From Theodoxus fluviatilis (lineage: Eukaryota; Mollusca; Gastropoda; Cycloneritida; Neritidae), in contig JAWQFJ010028271.1 of NCBI GenBank assembly GCA_034096865.1, positions 51,189 to 115,188 of the forward strand: a stretch of DNA of 64,000 nucleotides, given 5' to 3'. Shown here piece after piece: positions 1 through 12,052 of the stretch (within the stretch, counting starts at the first letter, position 1; every line of letters begins with the position of its first letter). The notes beneath the pieces were generated by a model, which saw nothing but the letters and a program-made list of their open reading frames with translations, searched no databases and was not told the origin of the DNA. The position numbers were made by a program, and so were the translations under genes.

Positions 1-300
1 TTATGATTAGAAGAAATGTTTTCAGTGAATGAGGGATTGATGTCACGTGATCTGTACATCAGTAGATGATCAGCCTAACCACCATCACTTGCCATGATTT
101 GAAAATTCTTTGTTGTGCTCCAGAAGAAAAGAAATAAAACAGGACTCAGAACAAATCTGACTTGGGTCGGCTCACTGTACCTGGAGACACATGCAAATGG
201 TGTCAGAAGTAGGATTAAGGTGAGTATGATATGTCTGAACCCCCCTGCAGAATTCAGTTTTAAGGTGGAACAATGGCCCACAAGTTTGCCATTTTTGGAG
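1..300. other. No recognisable gene
   Basis: I see no coding similarity, repeat array or RNA gene here. It is the upstream flank of the decayed Gypsy remnant that starts near 318. Confidence 0.4.
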
Positions 301-317
301 TGCCTCCAAGCTGGCTG

Positions 318-538
318 AGGAAGCTGGAGAGGTACAAAGGGACACTTTCTTGTATGTCATGGGACCAGATTCTGAGAAAATCTTCCTGTTGCTGAGGTTC
401 AAAACCCCGAGAGCACCAGACAGCACCGAAACAAGAGAGGAAGACTGTTACGTGTGGCTAGTAAGCCAAAAAGAGTTGCCTCCCTTCCTCCTTGAAACTT
501 TCCCCCTCAGGAACTGTACTGCTAAGAATGTGGAGTAG
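318..538 (+). pseudogene. Ty3/Gypsy gag remnant
   Basis: The frame running through 350-538 contains FLYVMGPDSEKIF. This matches the conserved gag segment (L-Y-x-M-G-x-x-A/S-E-x-I/V) of K02A2.6-type Gypsy elements, where gag is the RNA-binding capsid precursor. Only this helix is recognisable; there is no start codon context, capsid C-terminus or zinc knuckle. It lies directly upstream of the RT/RNase H remnant in the order expected for one element, so I read 318-1290 as a single collapsed copy. The identification rests on one short motif. Confidence 0.45.
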
Positions 539-587
539 TTGAATAAAGCAAGTGGCTTGAACAGGATGTTTCTCCGTCACTCTGTCG

Positions 588-1012
588 TGCACCCCTGGGC
601 CACGACACAAAACATGGTGCTATGGCAATGGTCCCCTGCTCAAGACAGCGACTTCACGAAGACAAAGCATGTGATTACTTCTGCACCCCTGGGCCACGAC
701 ACGAAACATGGTGCTATGGCAATGGTCCCCTGCTCAAGACAGCGACTTCACGAAGACAAAGCATGTGATCACTTCTGCACCCACTCTGTACTACTATGAT
801 CCCTCCAAAAAACTCACTCTGGAAAACGATGCCAGTGAACACAGCATAGGATCTGCACTGCTGCAAGAAGGCGAGTTGTCGCCTTTGCAAGTCGCTCCCT
901 GTCTCCTAGCGAGAGAAACTACGCCAAGCTGGAGCAGGAAATGCTTGCTGTTGTCATTGGCCCTGAAAAGTTCCATCACTACACCTACAGCAAGAATTTG
1001 ACTGTCCAAGAT
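588..1012 (+). pseudogene. Ty3/Gypsy RT thumb and RNase H remnant
   Basis: The conceptual protein reads ITSAPTLYYYDPSKKLTLEN, then DASEHSIGSALLQEG. This is the junction of the Gypsy RT thumb with RNase H, whose first catalytic Asp lies in the L-x-x-DAS motif. The next conserved block (NYAKLEQEMLAVVIGPEKFHHY) continues in another frame from about 920 to 1000, so at least one frameshift is present. The start is scrambled by a 94-bp tandem duplication. The polymerase palm with the YxDD box is missing. It is inactive. Confidence 0.8.
590..777 (+). repeat. 94-bp tandem duplication in Gypsy remnant
   Basis: Two adjacent copies (590-683 and 684-777), each beginning CACCCCTGGGCCACGACAC, differ at only a few positions. 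The period is not a multiple of three, so the duplication itself shifts the RT/RNase H frame. Confidence 0.9.
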
Positions 1013-1292
1013 GGAGTCATACTCCGCAGGGATCGAATCGTCATACCCACCTCACTGCGACACGAGATAAAGAAGGTGCATGCCAGCATGAGACCTCATC
1101 TACTGGCTTGGCATGACAACAGACATCCAACACTACGTCTAGTCATCTGACTCCTATGCCTCAACCATGTGTCAGCAGAGCCCCGAACGGATCCTGCTCC
1201 ATGATGTACCATCCCATCCTTGGGAAAAGGTTGGCTCAGACCTGCTACAAATCCAAGGAAGACACATCTTGTCACCAGTGACTATCACACCA
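1000..1292 (+). pseudogene. Ty3/Gypsy integrase N-terminal remnant
   Basis: The stretch LTVQDGVILRRDRIVIP followed by an LRHEIKKVHAS block is the linker and start of the H2C2 zinc domain of a K02A2.6-type integrase. The zinc-domain cysteines are lost in a collapsed stretch. The start of the catalytic core (VGSDLLQIQGRH then DYHTN) follows near 1230-1290 in another frame. The D,D-35-E core is absent. It closes the collapsed element that begins at 318. Confidence 0.65.
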
Positions 1293-1319
1293 ACTGCAGA
1301 GAGCACGCATGGAGTAAAT

Positions 1320-1654
1320 ACAACCATGCATACACTCAGCATATAATGGACGTCACCCAGTTGACCGGTTCACCAGCTACATCTACGTGGCTCTGCATGC
1401 ATCTTTTTCAACTCCTACTTGACAAGGCCTATCCCCTAGCCTCAAAATCAAATTTTGAGGAAAAAGCCAGGAAATGTCTCCAGCTGAAAGAGGGTACAAA
1501 GGATGTTGTGCAGTTTATTGGTGGCAGTATTGTTACTAAACTTCGACAGAAAGCTGCAAGCCTGAAAGACACAGCAGCAAAGGAAGCATTGATTGATTGC
1601 TTGGGTGAAATGTTGGTGAGAAAGGCAGTGAAAACTGCAGTGACAACTGCATGA
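1320..1654 (+). pseudogene. Unidentified transposase-like C-terminal fragment
   Basis: The open frame ends with a hydrophilic segment containing VVQFIGGSIVTKLRQKAA and then KEALIDCLGE. A Y/F-I-x-G-x-I/V-V-x-K-L motif is common near the C-terminus of several cut-and-paste transposases such as P/THAP9-like and hAT-like ones. That is suggestive, but I cannot assign a family. No start, no complete domain and no terminal repeats are visible. It could also be an exon of an unrelated host gene. Confidence 0.25.
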
Positions 1655-1863
1655 CAAAGAACCGAGGGCTTGTCTTCCTCAAGCCAGCAGCCATAGACTT
1701 TTCACCATCTGGAGATAGAGGTTCAGGAAGTCTCCAATGCCCCATCTGACAAGACACAGATGAAGATTTCAGATTTTGTTGAGAGGAGTGAAGCAGATGA
1801 GACTGTTACTTCTGCATTCCACTTAGCAACTTATAATGCCCGCAGTGAGGTAGAGAAAGAGTC

Positions 1864-2665
1864 TGTGGTAGCGAGTACTGATTAGGCTGTTCAGAGTTAC
1901 CTCCCAGAGACCGCAAGGGGGCAGTCGACTGCGATATATGACTGTTTGTTAGGAGGCACGGGCGTCTTTTAATAGACAACCACGGGCATGACCAGAGGAG
2001 AGCGGAGGAGACAGAAACGGACGCTGAGAGAGAGATACGACACGATATACGGAGGGAGACTGATATATTGCAGGCAGTTGGACACAAAGAGATTGGAGGA
2101 CAGGTTGGAGAGAACGAGATTGATACCGGCAGACCGTTACGAGAGAGCGGGCGAAGGGAGATTGCTCTGGGAGCTCTGGGAGACAGAAGCGTGAAGGCGG
2201 TACACAGGAGCGTGCCTACGCTGGTGGAGAAGGCGTGCGCGCAGAGTCCGACAGGCTGAGAGAACACGTGGCCCAGGCGAGCCCACCAGCGCCTACGAAA
2301 GGTGAGTGAACAACATGCTCTCTCTCTCTCAGTCTCTGGAATGCAAGCGAGTGCGTCTGTCATTAGTCGATAGCGACCGCATGCGCGAGTGCGGCGTCCT
2401 AATGGCGACCGACCACGTGGCGTCTAGTGGCGTGTTGCTGAGTGGGAATGGCTTTTATTAGTACTTATGTGATATTCTGTCTGTGTTAGTCCCCTCATGT
2501 TTGTCTCTCCCCTACCTGCATGCATGAACAAACTCATTGCAGAACCTGCATGCTTTTCGGCCATGTTTAACGCGCCCTGTACTACACTGGTGCATGGTGG
2601 TAGCGTTGGCCAGGAATGGCGGCAATCACTACCACATGAGTGGCAAAGTGCCTATTCTTACAACA
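1864..2665 (+). mobile_element. Isolated LTR (TGTGGTAG...ACAACA family), long form
   Basis: The unit starts TGTGGTAGCGAGTACTG and ends CCTATTCTTACAACA. The same ends bound a second copy at 16656-17055, which lacks about 400 bp from the middle. The second copy is preceded by a polypurine tract and element internal sequence, while this copy is not, so it behaves like a solo LTR. The 5-bp flanks do not match, so no target duplication supports it. Confidence 0.7.
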
Positions 2666-2747
2666 CTGGCGTCGTCGCTAGCTTTGAGTTCGTGGGACAT
2701 GCGTGGGACAGAGAGGGGTTGAGCAAGGCATTGACAAATTATAACAG

Positions 2748-3080
2748 CAGAAAATATTTTGCATGAGAGAAAATATTTTGTATGAGAGAAAATATTCTAT
2801 ATGAGAGAAAATGCTTTGCATGAGAGAAAATATTTTGCATGAGAGAAAATATCTTGCATGAGAGAAAATGCTTTGCATGAGAGAAAATGTTTTGCATGAG
2901 AGAAAATATTTTGCATGAGAGAAAATATCTTGCATGAGAGAAAATGCTTTGCATGAGAGAACATATTCTGCATGGGAGAAAATGCTTTGCATGAGAGAAA
3001 ATGTTTTGCATGAGAGAAAATAGTTTGCTTGAGAGAAAATGTTTTGCATGTGAGAAAATATTTTGCATGAGAGAACATAT
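2748..3080 (+). repeat. 19-bp satellite array, left part
   Basis: About 17 head-to-tail copies of a 19-bp monomer, TTGCATGAGAGAAAATATT with variants. The array stops abruptly at the inverted repeat of the 10.2-kb transposon and resumes at 13276. The repetitive open frames across it carry no protein signal. Confidence 0.95.
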
Positions 3081-3103
3081 GGCCTTGGCTCAGAAATGGC
3101 GTC
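3081..3103 (+). repeat. Left terminal inverted repeat
   Basis: The 23-bp terminal repeat begins GGCCTTGGCTCAGAAA. It pairs with 13253-13275 with mismatches at positions 5 and 16. The flanking ATAT duplication is at 3077-3080. Confidence 0.9.
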
Positions 3104-3708
3104 GAACGGTACTTATCGCCGACTCACTGCATTCAAGTGCAGATTTCTCAAAGCAGAATTGCTTAATGTGAACGGAAAGAGAATTTTTACATCCAAGACA
3201 TGTTAATCTTTCTGTTTTCACTTTACATGAATTTCCGCTGTCGTTAGTTTGTTCTCTGCGATGATTTTTTTTGCGGAAAATCGGCCGTATTTTTTCGATT
3301 TTTACCGGACATTTTTCGATGGGTATCTTCATATCGGTTTTTTGTGCAGTTCCTCTGGCCTAAACACCTCAAAATAAAGTTTGTGGGTTCTAGAAATGTT
3401 GACGAATTCCGTGATTATTTTGCAAACGTAAAAGTTTGCGTACGCGCCGCGCATTTGCTGAGAAAAAACGATGCGTAGTTCATAACGAATTGTCGTAAAA
3501 GAAACAGTGGAACTTCTTTTGGTTATTATTAATCCGCCATTGTACATCTGTATTATTTTACTCAAAGTTGTTGTTGAGACTATGTTAGAGTAACATTTGC
3601 TGGGTTAAAATTTGAGGTCAGCGCGATGGTTTCCACAGAACTGGTCTACATTGGTGAAATGTGCGAGTTTGCTGTAAGACAAAAAGTTATGAACTACATT
3701 TTGATCGG

Positions 3709-6700
3709 ATGGATACTAAACCAGAAATGCGGATGCGACCTCATTCCTTTGTCTTCGACTCAAAAGCATCACAGCCTGGGATTCTGCTTGGAAAAAAATC
3801 GACAATGTCTGCCTCAGGCGAAGAGGAAGAAGGTAAATGTTTTGCTGTAACTTTTGTTGACAGCGTTATGAACTAATTTGCCATAAACATTTGTTTGTAT
3901 TTCATTTATTTCTCAAACAGCACTGTTGCTTGTTGTCTTGTTTTGTTTCACAAATGAGTGCAGGTGGTTTTGGCGGGTTCGGAGCCAATTCAATTTGCAA
4001 TCAACGGGTAAAAAATAAATTTTTGTTATCGATTTGTCGTAGGGTTATGAACTCAGATTTTCGAAGTACTATTTCACGAAGAGTTGTTGATGAAATCGTT
4101 AATTTCCTGCTTTCACTTATAATCTTAAGTAAGGAAGTGATTCGCGTGTTTTGTCACTCGATAATCACGGCAATATCTCATTTCGATGTAGTTCATAACT
4201 TTTCAACAACAACAAATGTGCCTGCCACTTGCGGACCCTAAATCAGCAATTTTTGAAAGCATTATAGGTTTAAATTGTGAAAACTAGATGGAATTTTTAT
4301 TATCCAAAGTTGATTTTTCATCTTAGTTGATCAGATGAAAATTTTATTGTAGGGTTACTTAAACTGGTGTAGTTCATAATCTTACAGCAAGTTCTTTGAC
4401 ACTTATTGCTGTGAAGTTATGAACAAAGGCCGAATGTTCCACTATGCCATTGATTGTATTATTTTGTAGGGAAACTTTTAACTAATCTCCAGTTTACAAT
4501 CTGGAAGTTACTGTTAATCTCACTTTTAGCGTCAGTTACTTGTGCATATTCAGTGCATAACCTTACAGCAGATGTCTGCATTATGATTTGTGTAGAGTTA
4601 TGAACTAAGGTCAAAGTAATGCCCTTTATTTTAATGGACATGTTTCTAACTGTGACCTCTTTTTTGTGCAAAAATCAGAACCTCCAACTTCTCTCTGGCT
4701 TTTATAATCTTAAGCTTCCCAATACTTAAATGTGTATGCACAGTTCATAACATTACATCAAACCTTATAGAGCGATTCCTGTAGAGTTATGAACTTTAAA
4801 AAAAATTACCTTCTCTACTATTTATTGGGTTTCCTCTAACAGTTCTGTCGCGAGCAGGTTGGGTATTAAAGGTTAATTTTATCGTTCATGTACTTGTGTG
4901 TGCGATTCTTGTCCTTGTTGGGTTTTTGTTTCTCTCTTTCTCTCTTTTTGGAGTGATCGGGAAATTGTGACGTCATCAGCTTCGAGTCGACGTCACGGGG
5001 TTCAGTCGGTTTTGAGAAGGGATTTGGCAGGACCGTTTGAGCGGTACGTGCCAACGAACCTAGAGTGGCTCGACTTCTGTCGGCCCAGAGCGTGGCTTGG
5101 CCTCTGTCAGCCCGGGGAAAAGATTTGGCGACTTTATTGTCGTTGTCGGCAAGCCGATCAGAATCAGCACCAGGGGAGGAACCGAGTTTCTTCCATGTAA
5201 GTATTTGTTGTGTGTGAATATCGTTGTGTAAGTTTTTCACTAGGTTGTTGGTTTGTTGTGCTAGGGGTGGGTGGGAAGTTGGAATAGGCAGTGGGATTTT
5301 TGGAACGGGGTGGTTCTTTTCATTCATTGCCGTGTTTTCCATTCTCGCCTCATTTGCATCATGTCATGATTCATGATATTGTCGTTGTTGTTTTGATTTG
5401 ATTTATGTGCATGTTGTTATGCCATGTAAGCTAATTCGGGCCGTTCAGGCCTGTGTGATTTGTCTTCATATCAGTCATCGTCCGAAAATCTCCGCTGCTC
5501 CCCATCGCCGTCGTCACTCTCCAAAGTACCCATTGCATCTCATCAACCTGGGCCACCTGGTCCAGAGGAGAAGTTGACGTTCCGGATTACGTCGAGAGTT
5601 GGAGAGTTCAAGAGATAAGTTTGACAGTGGAAGATGTTTTGGAACTGAAAGACGAGCAGGACAGTTGAAGAGACAGAGTTTGGACAGTTGTGAACAACAG
5701 TGGGGTTTGGTATTTGCATGCTGGACATTTGTGAACAACAGTGAGGGTTTGTATTTGCATGCTGGACAGTTGTGAACAACAGTGGGGTTTTGTATTTGCA
5801 TGCTGGACATTTGTGAACAACAGTGAGGTTTTGTAGTTGCATGCTGGACAGTTGTGAACAACAGTGGGGTTTTGTATTTGCATGCTGGACATTTGTGAAC
5901 AACAGTGAGGGTTTGTATTTGCATGCTGGACAGTTGTGAACAACAGTGGGGTTTTGTATTTGCATGCTGGACATTTGTGAACAACAGTGAGGGTTTGTAT
6001 TTGCATGCTGGACAGTTGTGAACAACAGTGGAGTTTTGTATTTGCATATGGTGGGGTTTATGAATCATCTAGGAATCATTATCATTAATCACTTTCATTC
6101 CCATTTCATTTATTCTGCGGGGTGGGCAAGGGATTAATAAATATGTGTTTGTTATAAAAGTTGTCTGTGAGTTCCTGACTCCCTCTGCATGAGAGGTTAA
6201 GGTCCTACCCAACGGGTGTGGGCGCGACAAGTTCCCTGCAACTTTTGCTAAGTAATGCAGTCCAAACTTATCTGGCCTTTCAAATTGCCAGTTTTTCAAA
6301 GGGCTTTATGTGTTTGTACAGTTCATAACCTTGCAACACATTATCAGACTTCTTTGTGTGGAGTTATGAACAACTAAACACTTTTACCTTTCTTGTTGAT
6401 ACCTATCTTTCTAAGAGTGACTATTTTTCTTGTGCTGATTTAAGATTATGGAGGTGCATCTCAAGTTTAACCTTTCCTTTGTTACAATTACATACATTTT
6501 ACAAGTGCAGTTCATAATCTTACAGCGGACCTTGGAGTGTCATTCCCGTAGAGTTATGAACTTTTCTGCTCTTCCCCTTTTTCATTCCTGTTGGTTTTTG
6601 TGATAAAGTTACCTTTTATTTACATGACAGAATGACAGTTCAAACTTAACTGGACTTGCAATATGGCAGCTTTCCCAAAACTTTCATGAGGTCACGTAGT

Positions 6701-9700
6701 TCATAACTTCACTACACAGTTTTTATGTCATGCTGTTATAAATTCATAGACTTTAAAAACTTCTTCATTGTTGTAATTTGGACTGTGATACTTAGAGCAA
6801 TGTTGAGAATGTGAAATTTCCTCGCATACAGATTCTCTTTTCTATTGGTGCATGGCAGTTCATAACTTTACAGCAGATCTTTGCTGAGTTATTCCTGTAA
6901 ATTTATATACTATTTTCTCCTTTTATTTTTACTAAAATTGTCATGCCATATAAAGCAACTCTGATGCCAGCTGATGGATAACCTTTCAGAAAAATTCTTC
7001 CATAGCTTAGAATTATTATTAAACATTAGCTGTGTTTAGGCTTTGGTGATAATTGTTTTGTTTGTTGTTGTTTTTCTTCAGGTGCCTACCTGTTGCGAAG
7101 AAAACAGACGTATAACTACTCTTTTGAGAATAGTGATGATGATGACACACCTCAGCAACCTACCATGTCCATCTGGCATTCACGGATCAACAAGATCAAG
7201 CAAAAAGGACCAGAAGCTGAGGAGGCATTCAGAGCCCGGGAACGAGAAAGAATTCAGCAGCAGAGGACAAATATGTCTGAGGACAAAAAGGACAGAAACA
7301 GGTTGGAGCTGTAGTTTTTATGCTTTTACATCATTGTCATAGTTTGTGTCTCTTGTGATATAGATGTTTTAGGCTGACTCTTGTAATCTTTCATGAAGTC
7401 GGTCATTCATTTATTCACTCATTTTTAGGGAACTGCAACGAATTCGCCAATACGAGTACCGTCAGAGGCAGAAGGCGAAAGCTGAAGAGGCGGTGACAAG
7501 AAGTGAAAAGGAGAAGAAGAAGCAGATGGCTCTTGAGAAACGCCAGGAAAAAAGTGCATACATGCGGGCATGGCGCCAAAAGCAGCCTGAGAGCACCAGG
7601 ATCAAGTACAATGAAAAGTAAGTGATTTTTAATAGTAATTTGTGATTAATAAAATTGCCTGTTTGGATCATACAAAAAGTGTAAGTGAAGGAATGAGAGC
7701 TCAAGTCACAAGTAATTTTGGTTCACACAAATATGGTTATGAACATAGTAATTATCAGAGTGTAATTTATACAGCTTTCTACAATAGTCCAAGTTTGCTT
7801 ATAACAGGTTGTCTTTTAAAAAAAGAAATAAAGATGCCATTTCCTAATCAAATTACAAATGAGGAAAACTTCAGGAATTGGCTGATACACCAGGCTCTCA
7901 TGAAAATCTGTATTTACCAATCGCATTGTTTGAATTCATTTGTTTCTGCTTATTTTAGACGCATGGCCAGATATTACAAATCAAAGGAGCAGAAGACATC
8001 CAAGCTCCCGAATGATTCTTCTGGTATGGTGCCGGCTGGTTGTGATGCAGCAATGAGTGGTGGTGGTGCAAGTCCGATGCCAGCTGATGGTGCAACTCCT
8101 ATGCCAGTTGATAGTGCAACTTTGATGCCTACTGCAGAAGGTATGTTTTTCATCTGGCTCAGACATTGCTCACTCCAACAGCCCTTCATCTTTAATTAAT
8201 CAACATCTAGCCATTTTGTCCTACTGGTTTTAATTTTATCCCTTTTCACTGCTTCATGGATTATGACTGCTGTTAATGGTTGAATTAATTTTTTTCTTTT
8301 TTTCAGGAAACTCAGATTTTCTGACCAAGGATGCCAGAAGAAAGGCAGCGGCGCGAGTCAGGCTGCCTAGAGATCCGGAGAAGTTTGCCACAACTATTGC
8401 ATACACAATGGAGAAGGCTTCCCCCAGAAAGAAAGCTGCTCTTCAACGCCGCGGCCTTCTCCAACCAACAACACTCTTTGAGGAGAATTTGAGAGGCCAC
8501 CTTGCAACCCTCACAAAGGATGGCAGCAAGGCGGGAAGGGGTGAAAGGAAGAGGCTGGTGCAAGCCCTGGTCCAGCGATCGCAACACTCCATACTTCAAA
8601 TGAGCAAGACCCTAAATCTGCGTTGGCAGTTCGTCAAAGCCGCTAGTTGCCTGTCGATTGAGACCGAGGAAATTGCTACAGCCATTCATGGAAACAAGAC
8701 CCCAGCAGCTATCAGGAAGGCAGTGGAAGACTTCTACTGCCAACCAGAGGCCTCCATCGTGGTGCCAGACAAGAGGCTTGTGAAGAAGGACCTGGTGCCA
8801 AGGGCCTGCCTGACCAAGTCCCTCAAGAAATTTCATCAGGACTTTGTCAAGGAAACAGGTTTGTGCTTGTTCTGAACATTTGTTTTTGCTTGTTCTGAAC
8901 ATTTGTTTTTGCTTGTTTTAGATTCATTTTTTTTGTTCTTGATTATTGTGGATGCCAATACTGTCATGTATCTAATCTGTACTCTGTATTCTATTTTTGC
9001 GATAGTATAGGTCGGTCAGTGTGTGAGGACCTAGACTCAATAATATATTGTTGGAGTATCTGCAATATTTGTTGCTTCATTTGTTCTCTTTCAATTTACA
9101 GGCTGCAGGGATGTCAGTTTCACTACCTTCAAGAGGCTGAGACTTCAACATATCCTCACAGTCAAGAACCTGAAGAGAACCAGCTGCGTTTGCAAGGTCT
9201 GTGCTAATGTAGCACAGAAGCTGGAGGCACTTCTCCCTCTCTGCAAGGCTGCTGGGATCAGTCTGCCTGCCAATGCCCAAGAAATGCTCGACCGCACCAT
9301 GTGCAGAGAAGTGGACCGGCTCACCAGGCTGCAGTGTGCCCAGAGGAAATGTGCCAATTTTGGAGTTGCCACACTTCTCTCTGTATTGCAAGCACTGCCA
9401 CAGGACAGAATTGTCTCGTGGTTCCAGTGGCAGCTGGAGTCTCTAGGATCCCAGAAGCGCATGAACAACATAACCAAACAGGTTGGAATTTTATTTACCA
9501 CAACAGATTTTCTGTAATTCCTTACTAATAAAAACTGGAGATATTAACATTTTTAATTAGAAAGAAAAGTTTTCTTTCCCGTTTTCTTTTAAAGCAGAAT
9601 TATGTATTTGTGTTTGTTTTAGGGTCCTGTTTCGTGTTTGGTTTCGTGCCTGGAGAAAGAGCTGTCCAGTTGTGGAGAACATATCAACACTGCCACATGG

Positions 9701-11746
9701 CAGTATCGGCAGCTGAGGCAGACTTTGCCAGCGGACCAGATACTGACCCTCATGGACTTTGCCCAGAACTACAGATGTGAATACCAGAATGAGGTGCAGT
9801 CGGCCCATTGGAGCTACCAACAAGCCACTGTCTTCCCTACCGTGACGTACTACAGGTATGATTTCATGAATAGCTCGTTTCTTAAATTATTTTGTTGGTA
9901 CAGGTCAGTCAAGACAACAACAATGAGAACTTTTAGAACCATACAGATCTTGTATTTACTGCTTGATTTATTTTTTGTGGTTTCAGATGTTCCTGTGGAG
10001 AGCTAACCACCGAGAGTGTTGTCATCATTTCTGACAATCTGCCGAAAGACGCAAGTACGGTTCAACACTTTAACACTTGCGTGCTCCGCCATCTCAGGGA
10101 CAGGCGTGGACTTCACATCACTAAGCAGGTACAATAGAATTTCTTCATTTTTAATCAGTGTTTCCCTCAGCTTTCAAATCAAAGACTATTAGCCAAATAT
10201 TGGGACTCCCTATTGAAATTAAATGGCTACACATGTAAATCCTGAGAGTCCGTTTCCAATTTTAAGAGTAAAAAATGTGCGAAATGGGAAACGCTGTTTT
10301 ATGTTGGGGTTTTTGACCTTGGAATTGAATGTAACTGTGGATTATCTTTAGTTTCAGTTCACTGATGGGGCAGGAGCCCAGTTCAAGAGCAAGGAGCCAT
10401 TTGTTGACATCTCCTATGCCTCAGCTGACCATGGCATTGTGGTGGAAAGGTCCTTCTTTGGCTCATCCCATGGGAAAGGCCCTTGTGACGGAGTTGGTGG
10501 AGTGGTCAAGGCAGCTGCTACACAGGCAGTACTTGGCAAACAGGTCAGTATGTCATATTTGTTTTATGTTGTAAGGGTGAGTTGGGCTAAATATACAGTT
10601 TAAAGCTGATTGTGCCTTGCAGTGTACTGTATTTTTAAAAATTATTTTTATTATCATTTTTCTTTAGGCAGTGATCAGGACTGCGTCCGAGATGTTTCAA
10701 CATCTCTGTACCACCTTCTCTGAGGATCCCGACAAGGAATGCTGCCACAGCCGCCGGGTTTTCCTATTTGTGAATGAGAACGACATCTGTCGAGAGCGAC
10801 CTGGTCGTCGCCCAAGGAACGCCATGCCGAAGACCATGCAGCAGCACTGTGTTCGCTCCACAGGTGTACCTAATGTGGTGGAGTACCGTGGTTTGTCGTG
10901 CTTCTGCCAGATCTGCATAACAGGGGCCAGCTGTCCAGAGATGGAAAGCTTTCCAGAGGGCAGGTGGCAGCAGTACAAGTTCTGGCCTCTGGTTCAACCA
11001 AGATCTGCTCCAACCCGCTCACGAAAGCCAGGTTCATCCCGTGCTGCCACATCGCCTCCAAACTCCACCCTATCGACCCCAGGACTCTTCCCATCAGCCG
11101 CACCATCGGATCCTACTCCCCCCCCTTGTGATGCTCCCATCCCGGCCCCGCCCCCTTGTGATGCTCCCATCCCTGCCCCGCCCCCTTGTGATGCTCCGGC
11201 CCCGCCCCATTCTGATGCTCCCACCCCGGCCCCGCCCCCTTCTGATGATCCCACCCGGCCCCACCCCCTTCTGATGATCCCACCCTGGCCCACTTCTGAT
11301 GATCCCACCCCGCCATCTGAGAAGGGGCTTTATCCAGGAGACTTTGTGAAGGTGCAGCTCGGCTCCAGTGTCTTTGTGGCACAGGTATGTTGTCATTTGA
11401 TCAAGTATTTGGGTTGTGTAGAACACAAATGGCTTTCATTCTTCCATACAGCTAAATAATTCTTCTTTAGGCTGCAAATAATAGAAAAGACCTCCCACTT
11501 CCCCCAACCCCACTCCCTTAACCTGCCCAAGCTATAAAGAACTTATTGATCATGTTTCAGGTGACTAGAGTCTCGGAAGAGGGCCTTTGGGGCAAGTACC
11601 TGGAGAAGGTCAACGGCTTCCCAGACGGGTGGAAGTGGCCAGCAGAACAAGTGCCTGAGTTTTTTATACAGCCGAGTGACATTTTGGCTGTCCTCCGTGA
11701 CTACACAACAACAACTTCTAAGCGTGCATTTGTCTTCATCTTTTAG
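3709..11746 (+). CDS. Sola-like DDD transposase, 11 exons, 1038 residues
   Basis: Exons: 3709-3832, 7082-7301, 7429-7617, 7959-8140, 8307-8858, 9102-9481, 9623-9855, 9987-10128, 10352-10543, 10668-11384, 11561-11746. Every junction is GT-AG, all phases agree, and the joined frame of 3117 nt has no internal stop. The ATG at 3709 opens the exon-1 frame. The N-terminus (residues 60-200) is highly basic and probably binds DNA. Residues 424-463 hold VSFTTFKRLR and a cysteine cluster (C451, C453, C456). The core has MDFAQNY (D594), ISDN (D643), TDGAGAQFKSK (D679) and HGKGPCDGVGG (D720), candidate metal-binding acidic residues of an RNase H-like fold. A Pro-rich Cys-Asp-Ala repeat follows, then a GDFVKV...F.WP...IL tail. 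Known: related uncharacterised proteins are widespread in cnidarians and molluscs. Inferred: it moves the surrounding element. Confidence 0.82.
4846..6229 (+). mobile_element. Solo LTR inside intron 1 of the Sola-like gene
   Basis: Ends are TGTCGCG and CGCGACA, a 7-bp perfect inversion, flanked by the direct repeat AGTTC at 4841-4845 and 6230-6234. This is the 5-bp duplication expected of a Gypsy integrase. No internal coding sequence is present, so it is a solo LTR left by LTR-LTR recombination. It interrupts the left subterminal array, so it arrived after the host transposon. A poly-A signal (AATAAA) lies near 6135. Another element with TGTCGCG...CGCGACA ends begins at 39054. Confidence 0.88.
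5685..6050 (+). repeat. 41-bp tandem repeat within the solo LTR
   Basis: About nine units of roughly 41 bp, containing GCATGCTGGACAGTTGTGAA with an alternating ACAGTTG/ACATTTG variant, so the array has a two-unit higher-order period. Open frames across it on the minus strand are products of the repeat. Confidence 0.9.
11120..11310 (+). repeat. Pro-rich coding minisatellite in exon 10
   Basis: 27-bp units encode PPPCDAPIPA-type repeats, degenerating into PPPSDDPT. The array is in frame with the transposase and sits between the catalytic core and the conserved C-terminal block, so it is a flexible linker likely to vary in length between copies. Confidence 0.8.
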
Positions 11747-12052
11747 TTCAGATATTGATGGGTTTTCCCCCCCTTGATTGTGTGTGAGCTGTGTCTTTCC
11801 ATTTTCAAATAATATTTCATCACAGTTGGTGAGTGAGAATAACAGATGAGAATGAAATATCAAATATTACAGAGATGGATAGACTGATACAAAACTGTTC
11901 TTGAATCGAAGTGTGGATAACTTTGGCCAGTTTTTTTGTTGCAATAACTTGTGAAATCTGTGTTTGGAAATTTGAAATACTTTTATTTGGTTGTTTTATG
12001 ACAATTTATGCCACTTGGCATGATGATTTTCCAGTAAAAGAACCACTGTGCT

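Larger units (their letters stand above)
3477..6905. repeat. Left subterminal motif array (GTTCATAAC / GTTATGAAC)
   Basis: About 18 copies of a motif near GCTGTAAAGTTATGAAC occur here in both orientations. From about 4370 they form hairpin pairs 25-40 bp apart (for example 4372 with 4416, 4551 with 4597, 4743 with 4786, 6322 with 6363, 6513 with 6554). Successive same-orientation copies are about 160-210 bp apart once the inserted LTR (4846-6229) is removed. Such arrays are typical transposase-binding sites in elements with short terminal repeats; that role is inferred. Confidence 0.85.

Noticed and set aside
2341..2700. Promoter or separate gene in the longer LTR
   Set aside because: The extra 400 bp is bounded by the two shared LTR ends, so it is simply the part deleted in the other LTR copy.
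2678..3078. Three overlapping minus-strand frames of 93-123 codons (HAKHFLSCK repeats)
   Set aside because: They are translations of the 19-bp satellite; the period is not a multiple of three and all frames look alike.
2748..3080. CRISPR-like regular array
   Set aside because: The 19-bp units are contiguous with no unique spacers, the setting is eukaryotic, and the array is a simple satellite.
5514..6068. Minus-strand 184-codon frame with HCCSQLSSMQIQ repeats
   Set aside because: Generated by the 41-bp tandem repeat inside the solo LTR.
10994..11426. Gly-rich minus-strand frames
   Set aside because: Antisense of the Pro-rich coding minisatellite in exon 10 of the transposase gene.
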